Part shown: one piece after another, positions 19,874-28,026 of the stretch | Numbering within the stretch: the stretch's first letter is position 1 | Layout: each line of letters begins with the position of its first letter | DNA from: Bacteroidales bacterium | Lineage (GTDB): Bacteria > Bacteroidota > Bacteroidia > Bacteroidales > UBA932 | NCBI GenBank assembly: GCA_023227835.1 | Contig: JALOCI010000019.1 | Coordinates: 1-50,310, forward strand | Length of the DNA: 50,310 nt | Direction of reading: 5' to 3' | Translations under genes and position numbers: made by a program | The notes under the pieces: model-generated | The model's database searches: none | What the model was told of the DNA's origin: nothing | What the model saw: only the letters and a program-made list of their open reading frames with translations

Positions 19874-21160
19874 TTATTTATTCTCTTTTAATTTTACCAG
19901 GATAGCTACAAGATTGTCGCTCTCATCGAGTTTTGCACCTAATTTCTCAAGCTCATCGGAACAGTCGTGCTCCTCAACATACATTTTCAAATCCATTGCA
20001 CTGACATACCCGATCAGTATCTTTCCGTCATTAGATACAGATTTAGGCAAGAAAGCAGGGCCTCTTTTAAGATCTTCCTTAAATCCCGGGCTGTTGTTCT
20101 CTGGCATATGCATGATGGTAACCTTCCCGCTGTTTTTGTCAAACATAGCGGTTGACAATTTATACATTGGCTTGGTTTCGCTTGATACCAACGGATCATT
20201 GTTCAGACCACGGAGATTGATAATTTTAAATATAATTTGATTCTCTGTCTCTAATAACATGTCAGATACATGAATAAACTTAGAATCCTTAGCTTTTGCC
20301 TTTTCCCTGTTTGCATTTGTTATTCTGTACTCTCCGAGGTTGATCTTATAGAGTGTGTCAACTGTGTTGTCATCTTTTATAGAGAGAATATAACCGTAAG
20401 AGGCGATACTTATGCGGGGCTGGTTTTGGAACATATAAAAATTGAGGCTGAACTCTTTTTTAGGAGTATCATTATTGGATTGGGTCCCCTTCTCACCTAT
20501 TGTAATAGAAGCTTCATCAAATTCAAGGAATTCAATTTTTGGTGTCGGGACTTTTGCAACCACATTTGACAGAGAGTCAAAAATATAGGCACAGACACCC
20601 ATGTCTTTGCACGCGTTGAATGCCGTTGCGATATATCTGTTATTCCCGATTTTTGCCATATTGTGTTCACAACATTTAAAAAGGCTGTCGGCAGGGGCAG
20701 ATACTTTACTTATAAAATCCCCCTTGTTCGAATATTCGATTAAAGAATATGTGAAAAGTGTCTGAACTATAATATTACCGCTCTTCGTGTCAACACCATC
20801 AAAAAAGCCTCCATAGAACTCCTCCGGGCCTCTTCCTTCCCTGTTAAATGAACGGAGAAATTTCCCGTTTTTATCAAAGAGTTTGAATAGACCACGGTTA
20901 TGTGTGTAGAAGGTTTCATTCTCGTATATGAATGATTGTCTTCCCCGTGGTTCGGTCACAAGCGAGCTGTCGGTAGTCTCAAATGGTATGTAGGTAATAC
21001 TCTCGGCTATCTCGCTGAGATTTACGACACGGGCATCGTTGATGGCCGCGACGATGTCGATAATGTCACCCGCCGCCCTCTTTTCGGAGTGGCAGGAGAT
21101 TAACAATGATGAACTAAATAATAGTAAGGCGCACTGGAATAAGGTAACAGATTTTTTCAT
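19874..21160 (-). CDS. 6-bladed beta-propeller lipoprotein (pump-linked, first)
   Basis: 428 residues, the same length as its downstream paralogue and alike over its full extent. Lipobox LLISC with Cys23, then DIVAAINDARVVNLSEIAES, blade elements (LFKLFDKNGKFLRSF, GRGPEEFYGG) and the shared end (FKEDLKRGPAFLPKS, ESDNLVAILVKLKENK). It appears to be the first gene of the tight six-gene pump unit. The 128 bases upstream separate it from the third paralogue and contain no clear TAnnTTTG element, so it may be read from further upstream or use another promoter type. Probable tandem duplicate of its neighbour. Function unknown. Confidence 0.85.
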   Translation of the reverse strand: MKKSVTLFQCALLLFSSSLLISCHSEKRAAGDIIDIVAAINDARVVNLSEIAESITYIPFETTDSSLVTEPRGRQSFIYENETFYTHNRGLFKLFDKNGKFLRSFNREGRGPEEFYGGFFDGVDTKSGNIIVQTLFTYSLIEYSNKGDFISKVSAPADSLFKCCEHNMAKIGNNRYIATAFNACKDMGVCAYIFDSLSNVVAKVPTPKIEFLEFDEASITIGEKGTQSNNDTPKKEFSLNFYMFQNQPRISIASYGYILSIKDDNTVDTLYKINLGEYRITNANREKAKAKDSKFIHVSDMLLETENQIIFKIINLRGLNNDPLVSSETKPMYKLSTAMFDKNSGKVTIMHMPENNSPGFKEDLKRGPAFLPKSVSNDGKILIGYVSAMDLKMYVEEHDCSDELEKLGAKLDESDNLVAILVKLKENK

Positions 21161-21288
21161 GGCAAGGATGAATTTAAAAGTTTAGGGTTACCCGGGGCAG
21201 AACTGAAAAACACTCACCTCAAAATACATGCCGTACAGTCCTAATTCTCAGGATATTTCTTTTAATTGCAAAAAAAGATTGATTAATA

Positions 21289-22539
21289 TTATCGTGCAAT
21301 GGCTATTATCGGATTGTCGTTTTCTCCAAGATTACCAATGATTTGGGTCAGGCCCGTATAATTTGTGCCCTCCTCTTCTGCCATAGTTATAAGGTTTACA
21401 GCATTGTAATAAGTAATCAATTCTCCTCTGGATGTTGAAAATACAGGCCAGAATACAGGCCCGCCCTTTATATCTTCTTCCATACCGGATCTGCGTTTTA
21501 CCGGTTGTTTCAAAAGAGAGAGCTGCTCCTTTTTCTTGTTGTAGATTCCGCATACTGTTGTGACCATATCTACCGGGCCGTTTCCCGGTAATTGCATATC
21601 TGTGCTTCTTTCAAACGGTTCCTGGGCAAGGGCTCTCATGTCAAACTTTATGAATAAATAGTCACTTGTCTCAAAAAATACGGAATATTTAGTTATTACC
21701 TTTTTATCGTAAGCTTTTCCCGGCATCATAGATCTGACACTTTCATCCTTGTACTTGCCCAGATTGAATATAATATGCGGTGTCATTTTGTATGAACTGT
21801 CAGCTTCTATACAGAATATGGTATCATTGCTTGTCTGTGATGCATAGAAGTCTTTGCCGAATCTGTAAATGTTATATGGATCTATCGCTATAACAGGTGC
21901 CGGGCTTCCGGTATTGCTCATCACATATCCGTTCATGTCAGATCCGCTTCTGATTACATTGAGACTATCGTCAATTATGACATAACAATTTTCCGGTGAA
22001 GCTCCCTGATGAAATTTAAAAGTACTGATAAAAAAATTATCGTTTCCGAGTGGCATGAAAAAGAAAGGGTTACCAATACCGTCAGGAGAGTTTATCCTCC
22101 TGACAAATTCACCGCTTATCCTATATTCGACAATCTCTCCTGTGGATGTAAGTATAAGCAGGTTGCCATTAGAGGGGTTTACTGCAATACTTCTTATTTC
22201 ATTGTACTCTTCAGGACCTCGGCCTATTCGCTTGATTGAACGGATGAACTTTCCGTTTTCATCAAAAATCATACAGCAATCATTTATGTCAGAGATGTAT
22301 AAATGTCCGCACTCATAGCAGATGTCGCTGATATTTCCGAGCAAAGAGCTGTCTGTAGTCTCGAGCCTTATATAACGGATCTCATTCATATAGTCGCTGA
22401 GTTTGCCGACTGTGTAATTTCCGACAGCTCCTTCAACATCAATTATAACCGGACCGGTATTTCTTTTTTCGGAATTGCAGGAGTATATACTGGCTATAAC
22501 CAATAATAAAATGATTGATCTAAAAATGTATCTCTTCAT
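21289..22539 (-). CDS. 6-bladed beta-propeller lipoprotein
   Basis: Third paralogue of the cluster, about 416 residues from the ATG at 22539. That start gives a lipoprotein signal (MKRYIFRSIILLLVIASIYS, then Cys21); an open extension to 22617 lacks signal features and is rejected. The body begins IIDVEGAVGNYTVGKLSDY, with blades such as CMIFDENGKFIRSIKRIG and GRGPEEYNEI. The end (MEEDIKGGPVFWPVF, ENDNPIIAIAR) matches the other two, but overall divergence is greater. A 128-base gap separates it from the pump-linked pair, so co-transcription is possible but not certain. A near-match to the -7 element (TAATTTAG on the minus strand, 22563-22570) lies 23 bases upstream of the start. Ligand unknown. 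Confidence 0.83.
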   Translation of the reverse strand: MKRYIFRSIILLLVIASIYSCNSEKRNTGPVIIDVEGAVGNYTVGKLSDYMNEIRYIRLETTDSSLLGNISDICYECGHLYISDINDCCMIFDENGKFIRSIKRIGRGPEEYNEIRSIAVNPSNGNLLILTSTGEIVEYRISGEFVRRINSPDGIGNPFFFMPLGNDNFFISTFKFHQGASPENCYVIIDDSLNVIRSGSDMNGYVMSNTGSPAPVIAIDPYNIYRFGKDFYASQTSNDTIFCIEADSSYKMTPHIIFNLGKYKDESVRSMMPGKAYDKKVITKYSVFFETSDYLFIKFDMRALAQEPFERSTDMQLPGNGPVDMVTTVCGIYNKKKEQLSLLKQPVKRRSGMEEDIKGGPVFWPVFSTSRGELITYYNAVNLITMAEEEGTNYTGLTQIIGNLGENDNPIIAIAR

Positions 22540-22607
22540 GTAAAGTTTAGGTTTCGGTATAGCTAAATTACATATAATAGTAATGGTTTGACCGTTTAAA
22601 AAAAACG

Positions 22608-22686
22608 GGAGCGCCAAGTTTCGCTTTTTTGCGGGCTAATAAACAGGTAGTGAGCTATATAAAAAACAATTTGGAGCGCCAAGTTT
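22608..22686. repeat. short direct repeat pair in the gap before the transporter gene end
   Basis: The 14-base sequence GGAGCGCCAAGTTT occurs at 22608-22621 and again at 22673-22686, a 65-base period, in the gap between the third propeller gene and the NSS transporter gene. The second copy crosses the transporter's 3' end. Just upstream, CCGTTT and AAACGG can pair around a short A-rich loop (about 22592-22607). Confidence 0.6.
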
Positions 22687-22690
22687 ACAC

Positions 22691-24055
22691 TCAGAAAAGT
22701 TTTATAAGCCCTGTCCCGTTCAGCAAAATCAGGGTAATTGCAATAGGCGAGAGGAATTTTATGCCTAACATAATCCAACCGAAGAGTGTTTTTTTAAAAG
22801 AAATTGCCCCGCCATTGAACAGTTCATCCCTGACATCCTCACGGCTTACCTTCCATCCCACAAAGAGAACAATCAGCAATCCTCCGACAGGCAGCATTAT
22901 ATTTGAAGTAGTGTAGTCGAAGAGATCAAACATGTTTTTACCGAAAATGGTAATCTCCTTCAGTTCCCCGAGAGAGAGAGAACAAAGGACACCAAAGATA
23001 CCTATCACGGCAAATGTAATTAGAGTAGCTATCTTGCGGCTCATCTTCAACTCTTCTACAAAATACGCAACCACAACTTCTAAAAGAGATATAGAAGAGG
23101 TTATGGCTGCTACGAGTAAAATAACAAAGAAGGCAAAAGATATTACCTGACCGAATGGCATTTGTGCAAAAATCTGAGGCAAGGTGATGAAAACAAGCCC
23201 GGGCCCCTCTCCCGGTGATATTCCAAATGCAAATACGGCTGGTATTATAGCCAGGCCGGCAAGTATCGCAAATGTTGAGTCTGCTATTGCTGTTGTGAGA
23301 GATATGTTAATCAGATTCTCCTTTTTATTTACATAAGAGCCGTATGTTATTATACATCCCATTCCTACACTCAGGGAGAAAAATGCCTGACCGAGAGCTG
23401 CCAGGACACTGCCTGCGGTAAGCTTCGAAAAGTCCGGATTGAATAAAAATCTAAGACCTTCATTTGCTCCCGGAAGGGTCAGGGATCTGATTGCAAGAAT
23501 TATAATAAGGACAAATAAAGTTGGCATTAGAATTTTTGCATATTTTTCAATACCATTTTTTATACCGGCAGAAACAATTAAAGCATTTATGGCCAAATAT
23601 ATAAGCATCATAACAGCCGGTCTGACAGGAGATGTCGTGAAGTCGGCGAATGCATTTGACAGAGTGTTGCTGTTATTTACAAGAAATCCAGAGGAGGCAG
23701 ACTTTACGATATATTCAAGAGTCCATCCGCCTACAACAGAGTAGAAGCAGGATATCATAAATGCGGTGGCTACACTTATAATGCCTATTGAAAGCCATCC
23801 GGATTCAGGGGCCATTTTTCTTATAGCTCCTATTGCGTTTGATTGAGTGCGTCTTCCTATTATGAACTCAGATATCATTATCGGGAGGCATAGCACGATA
23901 GCCATTGTGATATATACAACAATAAAAGCAGCACCACCATTGTTTCCTACCAAATAAGGGAATCTCCAGAGATTACCGAGGCCGACGGCAGATCCGGCTA
24001 CAGCAACCAGAACACCGAAACGGCTTCCGAAGCCGTCTCTTTTTGAGTTTGTCAT
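22691..24055 (-). CDS. sodium-dependent transporter, NSS (SLC6/LeuT) family
   Basis: Sodium-coupled symporter of amino acids or related small molecules in the inner membrane. 454 residues, typical of the bacterial NSS branch. The unwound TM1 signature is clear: GVLVAVAGSAVGLGNLWRFP then YLVGNNGGAAF. About 11-12 hydrophobic helices follow, with a C-terminal helix ending GTGLIKLF. The start at 24055 is an ATG with a divergent promoter region of 83 bases shared with the nitronate monooxygenase-like gene. It is monocistronic as far as can be seen. Substrate specificity cannot be read from the sequence; amino acid uptake is the usual role. Confidence 0.94.
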   Translation of the reverse strand: MTNSKRDGFGSRFGVLVAVAGSAVGLGNLWRFPYLVGNNGGAAFIVVYITMAIVLCLPIMISEFIIGRRTQSNAIGAIRKMAPESGWLSIGIISVATAFMISCFYSVVGGWTLEYIVKSASSGFLVNNSNTLSNAFADFTTSPVRPAVMMLIYLAINALIVSAGIKNGIEKYAKILMPTLFVLIIILAIRSLTLPGANEGLRFLFNPDFSKLTAGSVLAALGQAFFSLSVGMGCIITYGSYVNKKENLINISLTTAIADSTFAILAGLAIIPAVFAFGISPGEGPGLVFITLPQIFAQMPFGQVISFAFFVILLVAAITSSISLLEVVVAYFVEELKMSRKIATLITFAVIGIFGVLCSLSLGELKEITIFGKNMFDLFDYTTSNIMLPVGGLLIVLFVGWKVSREDVRDELFNGGAISFKKTLFGWIMLGIKFLSPIAITLILLNGTGLIKLF

Positions 24056-24076
24056 AAAATAAGTCTTAAGTTAAAA

Positions 24077-24084
24077 CAAAGATA
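24077..24084 (-). promoter_or_regulatory. putative -7 promoter element for the NSS transporter
   Basis: The minus strand reads TATCTTTG, an exact TAnnTTTG match ending 21 bases upstream of the transporter ATG at 24055. It is back to back with the plus-strand element at 24105-24112, so one short region drives two divergent genes. Confidence 0.6.
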
Positions 24085-24104
24085 AAAAAATGTAGGCTTT
24101 TATC

Positions 24105-24112
24105 TATATTTG
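24105..24112 (+). promoter_or_regulatory. putative -7 promoter element for the NMO-like gene
   Basis: TATATTTG matches TAnnTTTG and ends 26 bases before the ATG at 24139. No good -33 TTTG is visible. Confidence 0.6.
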
Positions 24113-24138
24113 CCACATTCAGTAAAAGGACAAAAGTG

Positions 24139-25047
24139 ATGACAAACAGGGTATGTGAGCTTTTTGGTATAGAGTATCCTATTATTCAGGGAGGAATGGT
24201 ATGGTGCAGCGGCTGGCGTCTTGCCGCCGCCGTGAGCAACGCCGGAGGATTGGGTCTTATTGGAGCCGGATCTATGCATCCGGACAATCTCAGACATCAT
24301 ATTCAGAGCTGCAAAGCTGCTACAGACAAGCCTTTCGGGGTGAATGTCCCGCTTCTTTATCCCCAGATTGAGGATATTATGAAAATAATTGTAGAAGAGA
24401 AAGTTTCTATTGTATTCACATCTGCAGGATCTCCCAAGAAATGGACTTCGTTCCTTAAGGAACACGGAGTCACTGTTGCTCATGTAGTTTCCAGCTCCAC
24501 ATTTGCTGTCAAGTGTCAGGAGGCTGGTGTTGATGCTGTTGTTGCCGAGGGTTTTGAGGCCGGGGGACATAATGGCAGGGAGGAGACAACTACTTTTTGT
24601 CTGATTCCGAATGTCAGGAAGGCTATTGATATTCCATTAATTGCAGCCGGAGGCATTGCTTCTCGTCAGAGTTATGAGGCTGCTTTTGTTTTAGGAGCTG
24701 AGGGTGTACAGATCGGAACCAGGTTTGCCTTATGTTCCGAAAGCTCTGCTCATCCTTTGTTCAAAGAGAGATGCAGAGGGTTGAAAGAGGGTGAAACAAG
24801 GTTGTTACTAAAGAAACTTGCACCTGCAAGGCTTGTAGATAATGATTTTTCAAAGGCAGTCGAAATCGCTGAAAACAGAGGAGCATCAGAAGATGAACTT
24901 CGCGAACTTTTAGGTAAGGGAAGGGCAAAAAAAGGAATCTTTGAAGGGGACTTATCAGAAGGTGAACTTGAAATCGGACAGGCAGCCACAATGGTCTCAA
25001 AAGAGGAATCTGCCGCTGATATTATTAAGGATCTCACATTAAAATAA
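24139..25047 (+). CDS. nitronate monooxygenase / FabK-like FMN enzyme
   Basis: TIM-barrel flavoprotein of the 2-nitropropane dioxygenase superfamily, which covers nitronate monooxygenases and the enoyl-ACP reductase FabK. The N-terminus (LFGIEYPIIQGGM) starts the barrel. GFEAGGHNG carries the conserved His (H144) that acts as catalytic base in nitronate monooxygenases. LIAAGGIASRQSYEAAFVLG and EGVQIGTRF form the FMN phosphate site. 302 residues from ATG 24139; a GTG one codon upstream is also possible. The sequence alone does not separate detoxification of nitronates from a fatty-acid role. It is divergent from the NSS transporter and converges with the superoxide dismutase gene. Confidence 0.88.
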   Translation: MTNRVCELFGIEYPIIQGGMVWCSGWRLAAAVSNAGGLGLIGAGSMHPDNLRHHIQSCKAATDKPFGVNVPLLYPQIEDIMKIIVEEKVSIVFTSAGSPKKWTSFLKEHGVTVAHVVSSSTFAVKCQEAGVDAVVAEGFEAGGHNGREETTTFCLIPNVRKAIDIPLIAAGGIASRQSYEAAFVLGAEGVQIGTRFALCSESSAHPLFKERCRGLKEGETRLLLKKLAPARLVDNDFSKAVEIAENRGASEDELRELLGKGRAKKGIFEGDLSEGELEIGQAATMVSKEESAADIIKDLTLK

Positions 25048-25162
25048 TGACAATCAAAACTTCGTAACAACTGACTAAGATTATATTACTTAACTATATG
25101 ATTTTAATCTTTAATCGAGTTATTTACGAAGATATTGATATGCCATTTATTTAACCTGTCGT

Positions 25163-25879
25163 TTATTTCACAAGTGCCTCGTACTTGCTTGAGACTACAT
25201 CCCAGTTGATAATCTGCCAGAATGATTCTATGTAGTCAGGACGTCTGTTCTGATACTTCAGGTAATACGCATGTTCCCAAACATCCATCGCAAGGATTGG
25301 TGTTCCCTGTTTTTCGGCAACATCCATCAGTGGGCTCTCCTGATTTGCAGTTGAGGATACAAAAAGTTCACCTTTTTCATCAACGCTCAGCCACGCCCAG
25401 CCGCTTCCGAAACGAGTTTTGCCGGCATCGGAAAACTGTTTTTTCAGCTCATCAAGTGAACCGAATTTCTTGTTGATTGCCTCTGCAAGTTTTGCCGAAG
25501 GTTTTCCACTATTTGGCTTTATGCTTTCCCAATATATTACGTGATTGTAAAATCCGCCGCCGTTGTTTTTCACAGCAGCCGGGTACTTGCTGATGTTTTT
25601 GAACACCTCAAGGATTGTCAGATTTTCAGCATCTGTACCTTTTACAGCTGCAAGGAAATTGTCAAAATATGCTTTCTGGTGTTTACCGTAGTGAATCTCA
25701 ACAGTCTGTTGGTCTATAAATGGTTCCAGTGCGTCTGTTGAATAAGGAAGTTGTGGAAATTCAAGTGTGTTTATTGCTTTCATTGATATACATTTTTTGT
25801 TGTTAGACAGTCCGTTATTATTCTGAGCTGTTGCCAATAATGGTACAGCTATAAGAATCAGTAATATTATATTTTTCAT
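25163..25879 (-). CDS. superoxide dismutase, Fe/Mn family, with predicted signal peptide
   Basis: Dismutates superoxide to oxygen and hydrogen peroxide. The metal ligands are all present: H63 in EIHYGKH, H113 in GFYNHVIYW, and D199 and H203 in MDVWEHAYYL. From the ATG at 25879 the 238-residue product starts with MKNIILLILIAVPLLATAQ, a typical cleavable signal peptide, so the main product should be periplasmic or secreted. An internal ATG at 25783 (residue 33, before KAINTLEFPQLPY) would give a normal cytosolic-size enzyme, and dual starts are possible. Fe versus Mn use cannot be settled here. It lies 59 bases after folA on the same strand. Confidence 0.93.
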   Translation of the reverse strand: MKNIILLILIAVPLLATAQNNNGLSNNKKCISMKAINTLEFPQLPYSTDALEPFIDQQTVEIHYGKHQKAYFDNFLAAVKGTDAENLTILEVFKNISKYPAAVKNNGGGFYNHVIYWESIKPNSGKPSAKLAEAINKKFGSLDELKKQFSDAGKTRFGSGWAWLSVDEKGELFVSSTANQESPLMDVAEKQGTPILAMDVWEHAYYLKYQNRRPDYIESFWQIINWDVVSSKYEALVK

Positions 25880-25938
25880 AAATCTCTTGTTTATAGAAAT
25901 AACAGACAAGAGAGATTTTTGTTTAAAAACGGAATTAT

Positions 25939-26478
25939 TTAAACGTTTCGCTCGACAACAACAAATTCAAACGGGTATTCAAATTTTTCTCCACGTTGAA
26001 AAGATTCCCTGTAAATCTCAGTCCATTCAGAAAGATTTATTTTAGGGAAAAAGGTATCTGCATCTTCTATGGTTGTGTGAACCAATGTAGCATAAATCTT
26101 TTGGGCGACAGGAATTGCCTGTCGGTATATCTCCCCGCCACCGATAACGAATATCTCTTCTTTAGAATTGTCAGTTTGTGCGGGATCTTTGGGAATGGAG
26201 GCCGCTGTCACAGCTCCCTCAAAAGATGGGTAGAATTCTACGCCTGGAATCTGACTTTCTGAGAGAGACCGGCTTACAACTATGTTTCTTCTGTTGGGAA
26301 GAGGTCTTCCTATTGATTCCCATGTTTTTCTGCCCATTATAATAGTGTGACCTCCTGTGATGCCCTTGAAGTATCTCAAGTCTTCGGTAATATGCCAAAG
26401 CAAACGGTTATCCCTTCCGATTGCCCTGTTGTCGGCAAATGCTACAATGATTGAGATGGTTGGTTTTTGAGGTCTCAT
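25939..26478 (-). CDS. folA: dihydrofolate reductase
   Basis: NADPH-dependent reduction of dihydrofolate to tetrahydrofolate, needed to recycle the folate oxidised by thymidylate synthase. 179 residues. Visible motifs are AFADNRAIGRDNRLLWHITE with the catalytic acid Asp33 just after it (TEDLRYFK), GRKTWESIGRPLPNRRN for NADPH binding, and VIGGGEIYRQAIP. It follows thyA by 35 bases, the classic thyA-folA pairing. The ATG start at 26478 gives a short N-terminal lead before the first strand. No unusual features. Confidence 0.97.
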   Translation of the reverse strand: MRPQKPTISIIVAFADNRAIGRDNRLLWHITEDLRYFKGITGGHTIIMGRKTWESIGRPLPNRRNIVVSRSLSESQIPGVEFYPSFEGAVTAASIPKDPAQTDNSKEEIFVIGGGEIYRQAIPVAQKIYATLVHTTIEDADTFFPKINLSEWTEIYRESFQRGEKFEYPFEFVVVERNV

Positions 26479-26513
26479 ATTCTGTTGGTTTACTGGCTAT
26501 TCTGCAAAATGGG

Positions 26514-27308
26514 TCAGACCGCAATAGGGGCCTTGATTCCGGGATATGGGTCATACCCCTCCAGTGAGAAATCGTCGTATTTGAAACCGAATATATCGGT
26601 CACCTCAGGATTTATAACCATTTTTGGAAGCGGCCGGGGGGTGCGTGTAAGTTGCAGCTCCACTTGTTCAAAATGGTTTGTATAGATATGTGTATCACCG
26701 AAAGAGTGTATGAACTCCCCCGGCCGCAACCCGCAAACCTGTGCCACCATCATTGTAAGCAGTGCGTATGATGCAATATTGAACGGAACTCCGATAAAAA
26801 CATCTGCACTTCTCTGGTACAACTGGCAGCTCAACTTACCATCAGCAACATAGAACTGAAACAGGGCATGACACGGAGGCAGAGCCATCTTGTCAATCTC
26901 TGCGGGATTCCAGGCTGAGACAATATGTCTACGGGAATCGGGATTATTTTTTATCCCCTCAATAAGAAGTGATATCTGGTCGATGCTTTTCCCATTTGGG
27001 GCCGGCCAGGAGCGCCACTGATGCCCGTAAACAGGACCAAGCTCCCCGTCCGGGCCGGCCCACTCATCCCAAATACTCACTCCGTTATCGTGCAGATACT
27101 TGATATTTGTGTCACCCTTCAGAAACCATAACAACTCGTGAATGATCGACCGGAGATGCAGTTTTTTTGTCGTTAGTACAGGAAATCCCTCGTTCAGATT
27201 AAACCTCATCTGGTAACCGAACACACTTTTTGTTCCGGTTCCCGTACGGTCACTCTTGAGGTTTCCATTTGTCATTATGTGTTGTAGGAGAGTAAGATAT
27301 TGTTTCAT
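26514..27308 (-). CDS. thyA: thymidylate synthase
   Basis: Converts dUMP to dTMP using methylene-tetrahydrofolate. 264 residues, the same length as the E. coli enzyme. The nucleophilic cysteine is C146 in LPPCHALFQFYV. RTGTGTKSVFG near residue 21 binds the phosphate of dUMP, and SADVFIGVPFNIASYALL is the conserved later block. It is first in a likely thyA-folA-sod operon with a -7 element upstream. Nothing odd is seen. Confidence 0.98.
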   Translation of the reverse strand: MKQYLTLLQHIMTNGNLKSDRTGTGTKSVFGYQMRFNLNEGFPVLTTKKLHLRSIIHELLWFLKGDTNIKYLHDNGVSIWDEWAGPDGELGPVYGHQWRSWPAPNGKSIDQISLLIEGIKNNPDSRRHIVSAWNPAEIDKMALPPCHALFQFYVADGKLSCQLYQRSADVFIGVPFNIASYALLTMMVAQVCGLRPGEFIHSFGDTHIYTNHFEQVELQLTRTPRPLPKMVINPEVTDIFGFKYDDFSLEGYDPYPGIKAPIAV

Positions 27309-27351
27309 TTTCGGATATTCACGTTAATCGGTTCAAATATTCGTATAAAGA

Positions 27352-27359
27352 CAAATATA
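27352..27359 (-). promoter_or_regulatory. putative -7 promoter element for thyA-folA
   Basis: The minus strand reads TATATTTG, an exact TAnnTTTG match, 43 bases upstream of the thyA ATG at 27308. Confidence 0.55.
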
Positions 27360-27429
27360 AGGACTTTTAGGGTATTTGCCTTCTGAAGCGTCTTATTAAA
27401 TGTCAATACTGATTTTAAAGAATAAAGTT

Positions 27430-27855
27430 ATGTTCAGGAAAGCATTTATTGTGACAGCATCAATTTTGCTGGTTACTCTGCTATATGCGCGGCCACATTA
27501 TAAAAATGGAGTTTACACCGGCATCTCAAGATCTGTTTACACACAGGAGCCATATTACGGAATAACCAGAATCACGGTAGAAAGAGGCTTTATTGTAAGT
27601 GTCAGCTTCGTTGTTAGGGACTCTCTCAAACATGAGGATTTCTCAGAAAAATATGAGAGGCACTTTGCCGGTTATCCCGAGTATATAAAACAGTGCAGGA
27701 ATGACTGGAAAGGAATATGTTCCTACCCCAAGTCCCTTCTGCAGCATCAGGACATCTCCAAAGTAGATGCGACCTCAGGAGCAACCTGGTCATACAATCT
27801 GTTCAAAGACTCGTTCAGTGATGCTCTCGGTAAGATGAGCCCTCAGCCAAGATGA
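27430..27855 (+). CDS. exported FMN-binding domain protein
   Basis: 141-residue protein with an N-terminal signal peptide (MFRKAFIVTASILLVTLLYA) and one FMN_bind domain. KNGVYTGISR begins the domain and D113-ATSGAT119 in VDATSGATWS is the flavinylation motif, in which the last Thr is the expected site of covalent FMN attachment by ApbE. Such proteins carry electrons across or outside the membrane, as in RnfG/NqrC or extracellular reduction systems. No Rnf, Nqr or ApbE gene lies nearby, so the partner is unknown. An in-frame ATG at 27400 would add 10 residues before the signal and is less likely. Divergent from thyA. Confidence 0.85.
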   Translation: MFRKAFIVTASILLVTLLYARPHYKNGVYTGISRSVYTQEPYYGITRITVERGFIVSVSFVVRDSLKHEDFSEKYERHFAGYPEYIKQCRNDWKGICSYPKSLLQHQDISKVDATSGATWSYNLFKDSFSDALGKMSPQPR

Positions 27856-28026
27856 GCACCGGGTCAGATTATTTTCTTATATTCATACGATTTTGACTGA
27901 CAGATATTTTTTGACTTTTTTCAAAAACTCCCCGGTAGAATTATGAACTTTTGCTTTTGATATTATTGACACTTTAGTTAATCTTATTAGCGCTGATTGT
28001 TAGTTTATGAACTCAGTTTGTTAATT

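Noticed and set aside
22540..22690. Possible small gene or CRISPR-like repeats before the NSS gene end
   Set aside because: Only two 14-base copies, no regular spacers, and no open frame with support.
24100..24570. Minus-strand open frame opposite the NMO-like gene
   Set aside because: Overlaps conserved flavoenzyme motifs and the divergent promoter; the translation is not protein-like.
25060..25131. Inverted repeat CTTCGTAA / TTACGAAG between convergent genes
   Set aside because: Only 8 bases with a loop of 56; no T-run; too weak to call a terminator.
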